From Streptomyces aidingensis (GTDB taxonomy: Bacteria > Actinomycetota > Actinomycetes > Streptomycetales > Streptomycetaceae): 45,242 nucleotides of DNA. The notes under the pieces were generated by a model that saw nothing but the letters and a program-made list of their open reading frames with translations, made no database searches and had not been told where the DNA came from. This document shows positions 31,841-38,614 of this stretch, piece by piece. The position numbers were made by a program, and so were the translations under genes. The stretch lies in the NCBI RefSeq assembly GCF_900112355.1, contig NZ_FOLM01000027.1, forward strand, positions 1-45,242, written 5' to 3'. Numbering within the stretch: position 1 is the first letter of the stretch; each line of letters opens with the position of its first letter.

Positions 31841-33004
31841 TCACCGGCTATCGGCCGGAGGAAGAACAACCAGCTCCCGGGTCTTCATCGAGCCCACACC
31901 GGTGGTGGGCGTCCCGCCCTCCTTGTGCAGGTGCTTCACCGCCTTGCGGGCAGCAGGCTCGGTGACCTGGCCGTAGAAGTCCCCGAAAACCTCCACCGTG
32001 TGGTCCACCAGCCGGAACTCACCCACCCGCTTCAGCAGCCGCCCCAGGTTCTGCGCGATGGCCGGCACCGCCGCCCGGCGCACTTCCTCCGGATCGGGAC
32101 GGATCACCGACGCCATGGTGAACAGCGCGTCGTCCGCCGCTTCCTCGGTCAGCTCGACCTTCTCCCACCAGGCCTCCTTGGCCCGGGCGGCCGAATCGCC
32201 GAACACCCACAGCCCGTACTGGCTGCGGGTGGCGAACACCAGGTGGTAGACCGGCTTGTGCCCGGGAGCCCTGGCCACCGGCACGGACACCACATGCATG
32301 CCCGTCGCCGCGCTCAGCCGCTGCGCGTACCCGTCGGCGACCCGGCCAGCAGCGTCTTCCGGCGGCAGACCGCCCACGAAGTACTCCCGCCACCACGGCC
32401 CGCCGCACACCCCGTCGAACCGGACCGAGGACGCCTCCAGCCCTCTCTCCGAGCGGGCATTCCCGCCCAGCCGGCGCACCGCCATCATGCTGAAGTTCAT
32501 CAGCAGCTCGGTGGGCGGCCAGTTCCCCGCGCCCGGCCGCCGCTGGTCGGCCAGCACCCGCACCAGCTCGTCGAACGGCAGCGTCAGCCCGCACGGATCG
32601 AGGAACAGGAACAGCGGCTGCCCCACCGCCGCGGCGGTCACCTCCGCCAGCAGCGCGGTGACGTCACTGTGATGCACCCGGGCGTCCACGCCCTGCCGCT
32701 GGTACTCGCCGGCGACCTGGCGCAGCCGGGCCACCGAGGCGGTGCCCTTCTCAATGAAGAAGCACGTCCACCGCAGCCCGTGCCGCAGATGGTCCGCGGC
32801 GACCTTCATCGCGATCTCCGCCGATCCCGGCTCGCCGCTGTCGTAGCGGCCCTCACCGGCGTAGCCGTCCAGGTAGACGACCTGCTTGTCGCGGGAGCCG
32901 GTCATCCCGCCGAACGGCGGGATGTAGTGCCGCAGCAGTTCATGCTTGAACCGGCTCGGAAGGTTCTGCTCGTCCCAGTAACCGCCACTCGTGCCCTTCG
33001 CCAC
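31841..33004 (-). CDS. tcmP: Three-Cys-motif partner protein TcmP
   Basis: GTG 33004 has GGGAGGG six bases upstream; the longer open frame to 33193 has no such site. The 387-residue protein shows VVYLDGYAGEGRYDSGEPGS, CFFIEKG, LFLFLDPCGLTLPFDELVRV and LLMNFSMMAVRR, the motif order of TcmP proteins, which are defined by being next to three-Cys (DUF5131) genes. The D-x-Y/F-A-G-x-G-x-Y motif looks like a Rossmann methyltransferase glycine loop, and the LDPxG follows the position of a catalytic D/N-P-P-x motif. Activity on nucleic acid is therefore plausible. In most genomes the pair is adjacent; here the genes converge, so they are transcribed separately. Confidence 0.9.
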   Translation of the reverse strand: MAKGTSGGYWDEQNLPSRFKHELLRHYIPPFGGMTGSRDKQVVYLDGYAGEGRYDSGEPGSAEIAMKVAADHLRHGLRWTCFFIEKGTASVARLRQVAGEYQRQGVDARVHHSDVTALLAEVTAAAVGQPLFLFLDPCGLTLPFDELVRVLADQRRPGAGNWPPTELLMNFSMMAVRRLGGNARSERGLEASSVRFDGVCGGPWWREYFVGGLPPEDAAGRVADGYAQRLSAATGMHVVSVPVARAPGHKPVYHLVFATRSQYGLWVFGDSAARAKEAWWEKVELTEEAADDALFTMASVIRPDPEEVRRAAVPAIAQNLGRLLKRVGEFRLVDHTVEVFGDFYGQVTEPAARKAVKHLHKEGGTPTTGVGSMKTRELVVLPPADSR

Positions 33005-33162
33005 CCCGAGCCCTCCCCGACTCCACACCGACCACTTCGTCACAGATGGTGGATTAGTCCGAACGATTGGTAAAGCCCCCGGGCATATCGCATGTTGTCG
33101 GACTCGAAAGCCCTTGCGTCCCCGAGCATGTCGCCCGGGCGCAAACGACGGACCACTCCCGA

Positions 33163-33183
33163 TGCTGTACGGCCTGCTGTACG
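33163..33183. promoter_or_regulatory. Direct repeat TGCTGTACG x2, candidate antitoxin operator
   Basis: TGCTGTACG at 33163-33171 and 33175-33183, 12 bp apart, ends 8 bases before ATG 33192. Ribbon-helix-helix antitoxins commonly bind such direct repeats over their own promoter. Confidence 0.5.
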
Positions 33184-33191
33184 CTCGCGGC

Positions 33192-33443
33192 ATGTCGAAA
33201 TCCGTGACGATCCGCGTCGATGAGCAGCTCTACACCGCGCTGAGGGAACGCGCCGAGGGCGAAGGGACCACGGTCACCGCGCTGATCACCCGCGCTGCCC
33301 AGGACGCGGTGCGCGACCCGCGCCTGGAGGGTGCCGCGGAGGTGTTCCGGGCCTTCGTCGCCGACAACGCCGACGCCTTCGACGCCGCCTTCCCCGAGGA
33401 CGCCCCCGCCCGCCTGGACACCGCCGGCCGGACGGCTGCCTGA
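33192..33443 (+). CDS. Ribbon-helix-helix antitoxin
   Basis: The 83-residue product starts MSKSVTIRVDEQLYTALRER then AEGEGTTVTALITRAAQDAV, a clear CopG/Arc ribbon-helix-helix: a beta strand (VTIRVDEQ) and two helices. The C-terminal half is acidic (FVADNADAFDAAFPEDAPAR) and would wrap the partner. It ends two bases before the Fic-like gene. The pair forms a toxin-antitoxin operon, with the antitoxin likely binding the direct repeat upstream. Confidence 0.8.
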   Translation: MSKSVTIRVDEQLYTALRERAEGEGTTVTALITRAAQDAVRDPRLEGAAEVFRAFVADNADAFDAAFPEDAPARLDTAGRTAA

Positions 33444-33445
33444 CC

Positions 33446-33817
33446 GTGGAACTGCACATCGACATCCGCTGGCTGCTGGAACGCCAGGCCGACATCCTGC
33501 CCAAGCACCCCGAAGTGCACGACTTCTCCGCCCTGGTCGCCGCCGTCGCCCGGCACCGCGTGAACACCCCCCGCATCGACACCCTGACCGACGCGGCCTG
33601 GCGCGCAGCCGCCTTGATGAGCAGCCTGCTGCGGCTGCGCCCGCTGCCAGCCCGCAACGCCCTGTTCGGCGCGGCCGTGGCGGTGGCCTACATGGACGCC
33701 TCCGGCCAGGGTATTGACCCGCCCTACGGGGCCCTCATCGACCTCGCCCGCGACATCGACACCGGACGGGCCGACGTCTACGACACCGCCGACCGCATCC
33801 GCTCCTGGCGCATCTGA
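33446..33817 (+). CDS. Degenerate Fic/Doc-family toxin
   Basis: The GTG at 33446 gives 123 residues. The fold resembles Doc: VELHIDIRWLLERQADILPK, AVARHRVNTPRIDTLTDAAW, AALMSSLLRLRPLPARNALF, VAVAYMDASGQGIDPPYG. In canonical Fic proteins the segment after the central helix reads H-P-F-x-D-G-N-K-R. Here it is R-P-L-P-A-R-N-A-L-F, so the catalytic histidine and phosphate-binding residues are not conserved, as in a Streptomyces subgroup annotated 'fic family toxin component'. AMPylation is therefore doubtful, and another activity or only a regulatory role is possible. It is paired with the RHH antitoxin. Confidence 0.65.
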   Translation: MELHIDIRWLLERQADILPKHPEVHDFSALVAAVARHRVNTPRIDTLTDAAWRAAALMSSLLRLRPLPARNALFGAAVAVAYMDASGQGIDPPYGALIDLARDIDTGRADVYDTADRIRSWRI

Positions 33818-33862
33818 CCCGGAGCCGTCAACCGGCTTCGGGCGGCCGGGAACGGCGTGGAC

Positions 33863-34201
33863 TCACGCGGCGCTGGAACCCGGGGTGGTGCCGCGCACAA
33901 TCTCCTTGGCCCGCTCGGCCAGGTCCGGCCGGTCCGTGGTGAGCATTCCCACGAAGGCGGGCAGCGGCGGCGGCTCGTCCGGCTGCTCAAGGCGCCCAGG
34001 TGCACCTTGCCCGCCGCCGGGGTGCACGTCCACCGTGATGACCAGGCTCTGATCATCCGCAGAGGGGGTGACATCAACGGTGAACCGGCCCGTCTTGCCG
34101 GTGGCCGTGACCTCCCCGCCCATCCGGCCGCGGCGGGACACCACATCAGCGGCCCTGCCCCTGCGGGAGCGAGCCTTCGTGATCCGCCAGCGACCGTTCA
34201 T
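33863..34201 (-). CDS. Hypothetical protein, 112 aa
   Basis: The ATG at 34201 has GGAGG only one base away, so translation may begin later (for example at the internal MGGEVTATGKTG). The start is basic (MNGRWRITKARSRRGRAADV). A beta-rich centre follows (TGRFTVDVTPSADDQSLVITVDVHPG), then a linker and a helix (DRPDLAERAKEIVRG). I do not recognise the family. It is convergent with the Fic-like gene and has no obvious partner. Confidence 0.55.
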   Translation of the reverse strand: MNGRWRITKARSRRGRAADVVSRRGRMGGEVTATGKTGRFTVDVTPSADDQSLVITVDVHPGGGQGAPGRLEQPDEPPPLPAFVGMLTTDRPDLAERAKEIVRGTTPGSSAA

Positions 34202-34387
34202 ACCTCCAGAGTAGGGGAAAACGGCCCCGCGGGTACCGGGGCGGCCAGGAAGCCGCCCGGCAGCATCCGGGAACTGTGGTCCGCCGCGCCGCCAGAGCGG
34301 TGCAGCGCGCTCCGGGCCTCGCGGCCGTCTGTCGGGGCATCCGGCCTGCCTGCCACAATGTGCGCCCCGACGCAGAAACGGAGAGCG

Positions 34388-34846
34388 ATGGCGGATAACG
34401 CTGCGCAGGGCAAGGACGGGACCGCTCAGAACAAGAACGACAACTTCGATCTCTCACTGCCTCTCCCGGAGGAAGGCGGCGTCGTCTTCGTGGCCGCCGG
34501 CCTGTGTGCGCTGCTGCTGGCCCTGATCTATCTGGGGGCGATGACCTACACGCTCGTGGACTACCGGTCCTGGCCCGATCCGGCGGCGTTCTTCACTTCG
34601 GCGGCCTTCGCCGCTGTCGCGCTGATCAGCGTGCTGGTCCACCTGTACGGCGAAGCCGAGATCGTGGTCTCGCTCGCCCCGCGGGTGGCGATGTGGAGCA
34701 CTTGCGTCGTGCTCGCCGGCGTCCAGCTCGTCGCCTCGACACTCGGGGCTGCGGAGTTCTCCATGTCGGCGTTCATCGGCGTGGTCGCCATCCTTGGAGT
34801 GTTGGGCTTCGGAGAGCTGGCCGGCCACGTCCTGGCCGACAGCTGA
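34388..34846 (+). CDS. Four-pass membrane protein, 152 aa
   Basis: ATG 34388 is preceded by GGAGAG. After a polar start (MADNAAQGKDGTAQNKNDNF) there are four hydrophobic segments: VVFVAAGLCALLLALIYLGA, FFTSAAFAAVALISVLVHLY, VAMWSTCVVLAGVQLVASTL and FIGVVAILGVLGFGELAGHV. No catalytic motif is seen. It stands alone with a strong terminator 14 bases after the stop. Small four-pass proteins on plasmids include exclusion proteins, immunity proteins and abortive-infection effectors; nothing here decides between them. Confidence 0.75.
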   Translation: MADNAAQGKDGTAQNKNDNFDLSLPLPEEGGVVFVAAGLCALLLALIYLGAMTYTLVDYRSWPDPAAFFTSAAFAAVALISVLVHLYGEAEIVVSLAPRVAMWSTCVVLAGVQLVASTLGAAEFSMSAFIGVVAILGVLGFGELAGHVLADS

Positions 34847-34860
34847 GAACGGGAGTCCGG

Positions 34861-34888
34861 CCCGTGGCCGGCACCGGCCGGCCACGGG
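34861..34888. terminator. Terminator after the membrane protein gene
   Basis: CCCGTGGCCGGC (34861-34872) pairs perfectly with 34877-34888 around ACCG. It serves the rightward membrane gene and the leftward 63-aa gene converging on it. Confidence 0.82.
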
Positions 34889-34897
34889 TTCAGACCA

Positions 34898-35089
34898 TCA
34901 GGCTGCCGCACATGCGAGCACCAGGTGCTGCCGGGCCGGGAGCACTCCGGTGGCCCGTACCGCGCGCAGCGTGCTGCCGTCGACGTACGTGCGGCACAAC
35001 CCGGTCAGCGGCATCGGGCTGAGGAGCGTGTAGGAGGAGGAGCTGCCGTAGACCAGCCGGGCGCAGCCCGGGCAGGGCAGGTAGTCCAC
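34898..35089 (-). CDS. Small hypothetical protein, 63 aa
   Basis: GTG 35089 opens VDYLPCPGCARLVYGSSSSY, then TLLSPMPLTGLCRTYVDGST and a hydrophobic tail ending LACAAA. A C-P-x-C pair and two later cysteines suggest a small metal site. No ribosome binding site is evident, so translation is uncertain. It converges on the membrane protein gene across the hairpin at 34861. Confidence 0.45.
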   Translation of the reverse strand: MDYLPCPGCARLVYGSSSSYTLLSPMPLTGLCRTYVDGSTLRAVRATGVLPARQHLVLACAAA

Positions 35090-35165
35090 CCGACCGCATC
35101 ACCGGCCCGCGTCGCTTCACGCTACGCCCGCCCCGCGCCCGGCGCGGCCCCGCGCCGGTGAGCGT

Positions 35166-35194
35166 GCCGCCCGGCCGTGCTGGGGCCGGGCGGC
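35166..35194. terminator. Hairpin between the 44-aa gene and its left neighbour
   Basis: GCCGCCCGGCC (35166-35176) pairs perfectly with 35184-35194 and is followed on the plus strand by AGATTTT. It lies 7 bases past the stop of the leftward 44-aa gene. Confidence 0.65.
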
Positions 35195-35200
35195 AGATTT

Positions 35201-35335
35201 TCACCGGTCGCCACTGTGCCCGGTGTCCGTCCGGCGACTGCGGAACGCCCGCAGACTCCAGCGGCCGGCGGCGAGGGCAAGCGCAGCGGCAAGACCGCCG
35301 ACGAACTCGGGGAGTGAGGCAACGAGCAGGCTCAC
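35201..35335 (-). CDS. Single-pass membrane peptide, 44 aa
   Basis: GTG 35335 overlaps the upstream stop (GTGA), which supports real translation despite the small size. It reads VSLLVASLPEFVGGLAAALA, LAAGRWSLRAFRSRRTDTGH then SGDR: one transmembrane helix followed by a basic cytoplasmic tail. Coupled to an HTH protein, it could act as a membrane anchor, a small holin- or toxin-like peptide, or a stress peptide. Function unknown. Confidence 0.55.
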   Translation of the reverse strand: MSLLVASLPEFVGGLAAALALAAGRWSLRAFRSRRTDTGHSGDR

Positions 35336-35583
35336 CGAAACTCCCCTCCGCTGGTGTCGGCGGCCGCCGCGGCGCGCTGGATGTGCCGGGAGCCGAGCCG
35401 CTTGAGCTTGCGCCGGACCCGCTCGCCGTACGAGGCGGGTAACCCCGCCTCGACGGCGGCCTGCCCCCACGAGCCTCCGGTCTCCGCCCAGCACAGGGCC
35501 ACCAGCTGCTCCTCCCGGGCCAGCTCGCGCATTACTGCGATGATCCGGCTGCGTGTGTCTCGATGATCTGGATGCGTTGTCAC
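35332..35583 (-). CDS. Small helix-turn-helix protein, 83 aa
   Basis: GTG 35583 has GGAGG five bases upstream. The product reads VTTHPDHRDTRSRIIAVMRE, LAREEQLVALCWAETGGSWG, QAAVEAGLPASYGERVRRKL and KRLGSRHIQR. The GSWGQAAVEAGLPASYGERVRRKL stretch is a sigma-region-4-like helix-turn-helix. It likely binds DNA, perhaps in the repeat-rich region just upstream. The stop overlaps the start of the 44-aa membrane peptide, so the two form a pair. Confidence 0.65.
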   Translation of the reverse strand: MTTHPDHRDTRSRIIAVMRELAREEQLVALCWAETGGSWGQAAVEAGLPASYGERVRRKLKRLGSRHIQRAAAAADTSGGEFR

Positions 35584-36319
35584 GGCTACCTCCAGTGGTG
35601 CAAAAGGGGTCGTCGGTAGATCGGGCAGCGGCGCCGGAACCGGCAATCTTCTTGGGCACGAGGACATGTGGCGTCCGTCACGCCAAAGGGAGGCACCGGC
35701 GGGCGGCACGCCCCGCAGGCGGCTCGGCAGCGCTGTCCCTCTTCGGGGCGAGAGGCGTGTCACTGGTTAAAGGGGGGCGGGCAGGCGGGAACCGGCAATG
35801 AATCTTGCTCACCGCCGTGTGCTGTCCGTCACATCGGCGCGGAGCTGCTGGCCAGCGCACCTCGTCCCGGCAACCGGCCTGACGACCCGATGCACCACGT
35901 GCGCACCCGCTGCGCGCACTTGGTGCGGGTGTGCGGGTCGGACAAGGGGTGCGGCCGCCCCCCTTGTCCGGTCGGCCGGCCGGTGGTGGATCCCTTGACC
36001 ACCCGGGCTTGACCAGGTGGGCCGGGCTTGACCAAAGGCTTGTCCTGGCTGGTCAACCACCATTCGTCGGGGAATGGGCGAGCTGGCCCGGGGTGGTGTG
36101 CGTCACGGACAAACCGGGAGGACAAGGGGTGGTCAAGGGGCAAACCCGGTGCCGGGGTCGGACCGCGGACAAGGGGGTGCCGGTCAGCCTGGCCGCCGCC
36201 TGCCCCCGGGATCTGCGGCGGCCGGCCGCCGCGCCGGGGAAGCCTGCCGCCTGGCGGTCACAAATGCCGCGTCGCTGCTCCTTGGGGTTGGTGAACCCAA
36301 CCGGACGGGAGGAGACGCG
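35584..36319. repeat. Repeat-dense intergenic region
   Basis: No credible gene. GGAACCGGCAAT recurs at 35636 and 35788, each followed ~36 bases later by GTCCGTCAC. CTTGACCA boxes occur near 35995, 36008, 36027 and inverted near 36050 and 36130. GGACAAGG boxes occur near 35940, 36119 and 36168 and inverted near 35962 and 36035. A near-perfect 32-bp palindrome (CGGACAAGGGG arms, GCGGCCGC centre) spans 35939-35970. It is likely a multi-protein binding region. Confidence 0.6.
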
Positions 36320-36730
36320 GTGATCGTGACAGTGGAGACGGCCCTGCCTACGGCGGGCCTGGAGGGGAGCCGGTCGGCACCACCCCGTTGGCAGCCGGTG
36401 CCAACGGGCTGGCACCCGGGGCGGCGGCTGGCACCGCGCCGTTGGCGGCCGGTGCCACCGGGGCGGCCGTTGGCACCGGCCGATTGGCACTGCGGTTGCC
36501 GCCGTGGGCAAGCCGGTTGGCGCCGCTTCCGTGCCCGCTTCCGGGCCTCCTTCCGTACCCGCTTCCGCGCGCCCGCTGCGGTTGGCACCGATCCGCGCAG
36601 GTCAGACCCCTTGACCAGCACCGGCCGGGGGCGTCACACCCCTTACATCTCCTCCTTTGAGGGGATGACCGTGGTGGTGGTGCCGGGAGGGGGCCGGGAA
36701 GGCGAGGCGGGGAAGGCGGCGGGCCGGTGA
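36320..36730 (+). CDS. Possible 136-aa ORF overlying a TTGGCACC repeat array
   Basis: GTG 36320 has GGGAGGAG close upstream and the stop overlaps the next gene's GTG (GTGA), both signs of translation. The product (VIVTVETALPTAGLEGSRSA..., RFRARFRASFRTRFRAPA) is low-complexity and resembles no family. The DNA holds about nine NTTGGCACCGG-like half sites between 36373 and 36590, including the palindrome GTTGGCAGCCGGTGCCAAC, and four 12-bp tandem units (CGCTTCCGnnCC) at 36529-36576. The stretch may be a binding-site array with an incidental frame, or a coding repeat. Confidence 0.35.
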   Translation: MIVTVETALPTAGLEGSRSAPPRWQPVPTGWHPGRRLAPRRWRPVPPGRPLAPADWHCGCRRGQAGWRRFRARFRASFRTRFRAPAAVGTDPRRSDPLTSTGRGRHTPYISSFEGMTVVVVPGGGREGEAGKAAGR

Positions 36731-38085
36731 GCGGCCGACGGATCTCTCACCCCGCCGGGTCCTCCAACAAGCTGCGCGGGGACGTCCTGCGGGTGCTGGG
36801 CGTGGTCAAGATCGCAACCGCCGACCAGATCCAGCGCCTGACCGCACCGCACCTGACCTACCGCCACACCGGCAAACCCACCGCGGCCGAACGCAAGGAA
36901 GCACGCACCCGCGCCCACCGCGCGGCCGCCCGCGATCTGCAGCGCCAGCGCCTGGTCGCCGCCGCGGGGCGCTCGCGCGGCGGTGAGGTGCTGTGGGCGC
37001 TCACCGCGGCCGGCCTGCAAGCCGCCGCCCAGGAACTGCACCGCCCGGCATCGGTGATGGGCGCGCCCGCCGCCCGGGCGGGAGCCTCCGGCGCGCCGCA
37101 CGCCCTGGCGGTGAACGAGACGATCCTGGCCCTGACCCGCCCCGCCCCGGACCTGGAACTGCTGACCGGGGAGCCGCCGGCCGCGGTGGCCGCCGCCCGC
37201 GCCGCGCGGCCGGGGATCGGGGCGCTGGAGCAGTGGGCCACCGAGGTGCCGCTGCCGCTGACCGGCGCTGCCTGGTCCAAGGCCGGGCCGGGTGGCATCC
37301 AGGCCGACGCCGTCCTTGCCGCCCCCGAGCACGGGGTGCCGGTGCTGTTCGTGGAAGTGGACACCTGCCACATGGACGCCCAGCGCCTCGCCGACAAGAT
37401 CGGCAAGTACACAGCGTTCCTGCGCCGCCGGACCGAAGCACGCCGCGGCCGCCCGGCCCGGCCGCTGTGGCGGACCCGCTGGCCCGCACCGCCCGACCCG
37501 TACGGCACCGAGCTGCTGCCCCCGCTGCTGCTGGTCTTCCACCCCCACGGACCGCGCAACCCGGACACCACCGCCGCCCTGGTGGCCGAGCGCACCCGCA
37601 TCCACTGGCAGGGCCGCCCGGCAGGCTCCTACACCGACTACGACGGCAAACTCCCCGTCATCGCCACCACCATCGGCCAGCTGCGCGACGCCGGCCCCGG
37701 CGGGGCGGTGTTCCACCGCTTCGGCCGCGACCGCCTCCAGTGTCTCGCCGACGCCCTCGGCAACCCCCGCCAGGCCGCCGCCGAAGCCCGCCGCGAGGCC
37801 CGGTCGGAGGCGCAGCGGCAGGAAGAAGCCCGGCTCCGCGCCCAGCGCGAAGCCGCCGAACGCGAAGCCCGCCGGCCGGTGTGCACCGACTGCGGGCAGA
37901 AGCTCACCGACGCCCGCCAGGCATGGGCGGCAAGCCGCGACGGCCGCCGGGACCCACACCGTGAACTGTGCGAGAACTGCGCCCAGACCGCCCGCGCACG
38001 GGCGGCCGCGGACCGGCAACAGCAGCAGGAAGAGGAAGCGGCCGCGGCGGCGGTCCGGCGCCGGCTGTTCCGCCGCCGCGCCTGA
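36727..38085 (+). CDS. Replication-relaxation family protein (mobilization accessory)
   Basis: The GTG at 36727 gives 452 residues. The N-terminal winged helix (GDVLRVLGVVKIATADQIQR, ARDLQRQRLVAAAGRSRGGE, residues ~18-100) is typical of the Replic_Relax family. The centre has GGIQADAVLAA, then GVPVLFVEVDTCHMDAQRLA and KIGKY, a D...E-x-D...K pattern resembling a PD-(D/E)xK nuclease core. The tail is a coiled coil with a zinc site (VCTDCGQKL...ELCENCAQ). Family members lie beside MobF relaxases on actinobacterial plasmids and are thought to act at oriT. The next gene is such a relaxase. Confidence 0.85.
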   Translation: MSGRRISHPAGSSNKLRGDVLRVLGVVKIATADQIQRLTAPHLTYRHTGKPTAAERKEARTRAHRAAARDLQRQRLVAAAGRSRGGEVLWALTAAGLQAAAQELHRPASVMGAPAARAGASGAPHALAVNETILALTRPAPDLELLTGEPPAAVAAARAARPGIGALEQWATEVPLPLTGAAWSKAGPGGIQADAVLAAPEHGVPVLFVEVDTCHMDAQRLADKIGKYTAFLRRRTEARRGRPARPLWRTRWPAPPDPYGTELLPPLLLVFHPHGPRNPDTTAALVAERTRIHWQGRPAGSYTDYDGKLPVIATTIGQLRDAGPGGAVFHRFGRDRLQCLADALGNPRQAAAEARREARSEAQRQEEARLRAQREAAEREARRPVCTDCGQKLTDARQAWAASRDGRRDPHRELCENCAQTARARAAADRQQQQEEEAAAAAVRRRLFRRRA

Positions 38086-38117
38086 CGCCCCTGGCCCGGG
38101 CCGGTCACCGCCACTCG

Positions 38118-38187
38118 GGAGGGGTGTGTGAGGGGTGTTCCGGGGGTGTGCTTTCGGGTGTACTGGGGGTGTACTCGTGCCCGTCTG
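38118..38187 (+). repeat. 70-bp repeat with five GGGTGT boxes in ~11-bp phase (copy 1)
   Basis: GGGTGT begins at 38122, 38133, 38144, 38156 and 38167 (steps 11, 11, 12, 11). An inverted copy with 68 of 70 identical bases lies at 41315-41384, so the pair brackets the relaxase gene. Helical phasing suggests one protein binding cooperatively along one face. It is a candidate oriT or transfer-recognition site. Confidence 0.75.
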
Positions 38188-38614
38188 GCGCACCGTCGCT
38201 GACCTGCGGTGATCCGGCGATGGGGTCCTGACCACACTGCTGATGGCCGCCTCGTCGGCCAGGTCGCCCGGACGGCCGGTGTTCTCCGGGGAGAAGCGCC
38301 GCATCTGCTGCCGCCCGCTGCTGGGCGGGGTTGCGGTGTGCGGTATCACCCGGCGGCGGGCTGGGCACGGGGCTGGGACTGTGGCCACCGTCGTCCCGGC
38401 CGGGGGAGCGGCCAGCCTGCGGGCCGTCCGGGGTGGTGCAGGATCAGGGCCTGGGCCCGGGGAGCCGCGGCTCCGTCGCGGTGCGGCTGGTCGGCCCGTG
38501 GTGTCGTCCGTTGTGGTGGACGGACCGGCCGCCGGGTTTTGTGTGCAGAGCACCCAGGTATCACCCGAGCCGGTGATCCTGGATCTTGGCGGCGGTGGGG
38601 AGGTGCCTTCGGCG
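38188..38614. other. Spacer between the 70-bp repeat and the relaxase gene
   Basis: No separate gene is seen. The relaxase frame is open upstream from 38243, but that part has no relaxase-like sequence. If the 70-bp repeat is part of oriT, the nick region could lie here; I cannot identify it by eye. Confidence 0.4.

Noticed and set aside
35668..36012. Plus-strand frame of 114 codons
   Set aside because: Low-complexity translation over palindromes and repeats with no ribosome site; regarded as non-coding.
36388..36660. Alternative plus-strand frame rich in Ala/Gly/Leu over the TTGGCACC array
   Set aside because: Periodicity comes from the DNA repeats; no start site or coupling supports this frame.
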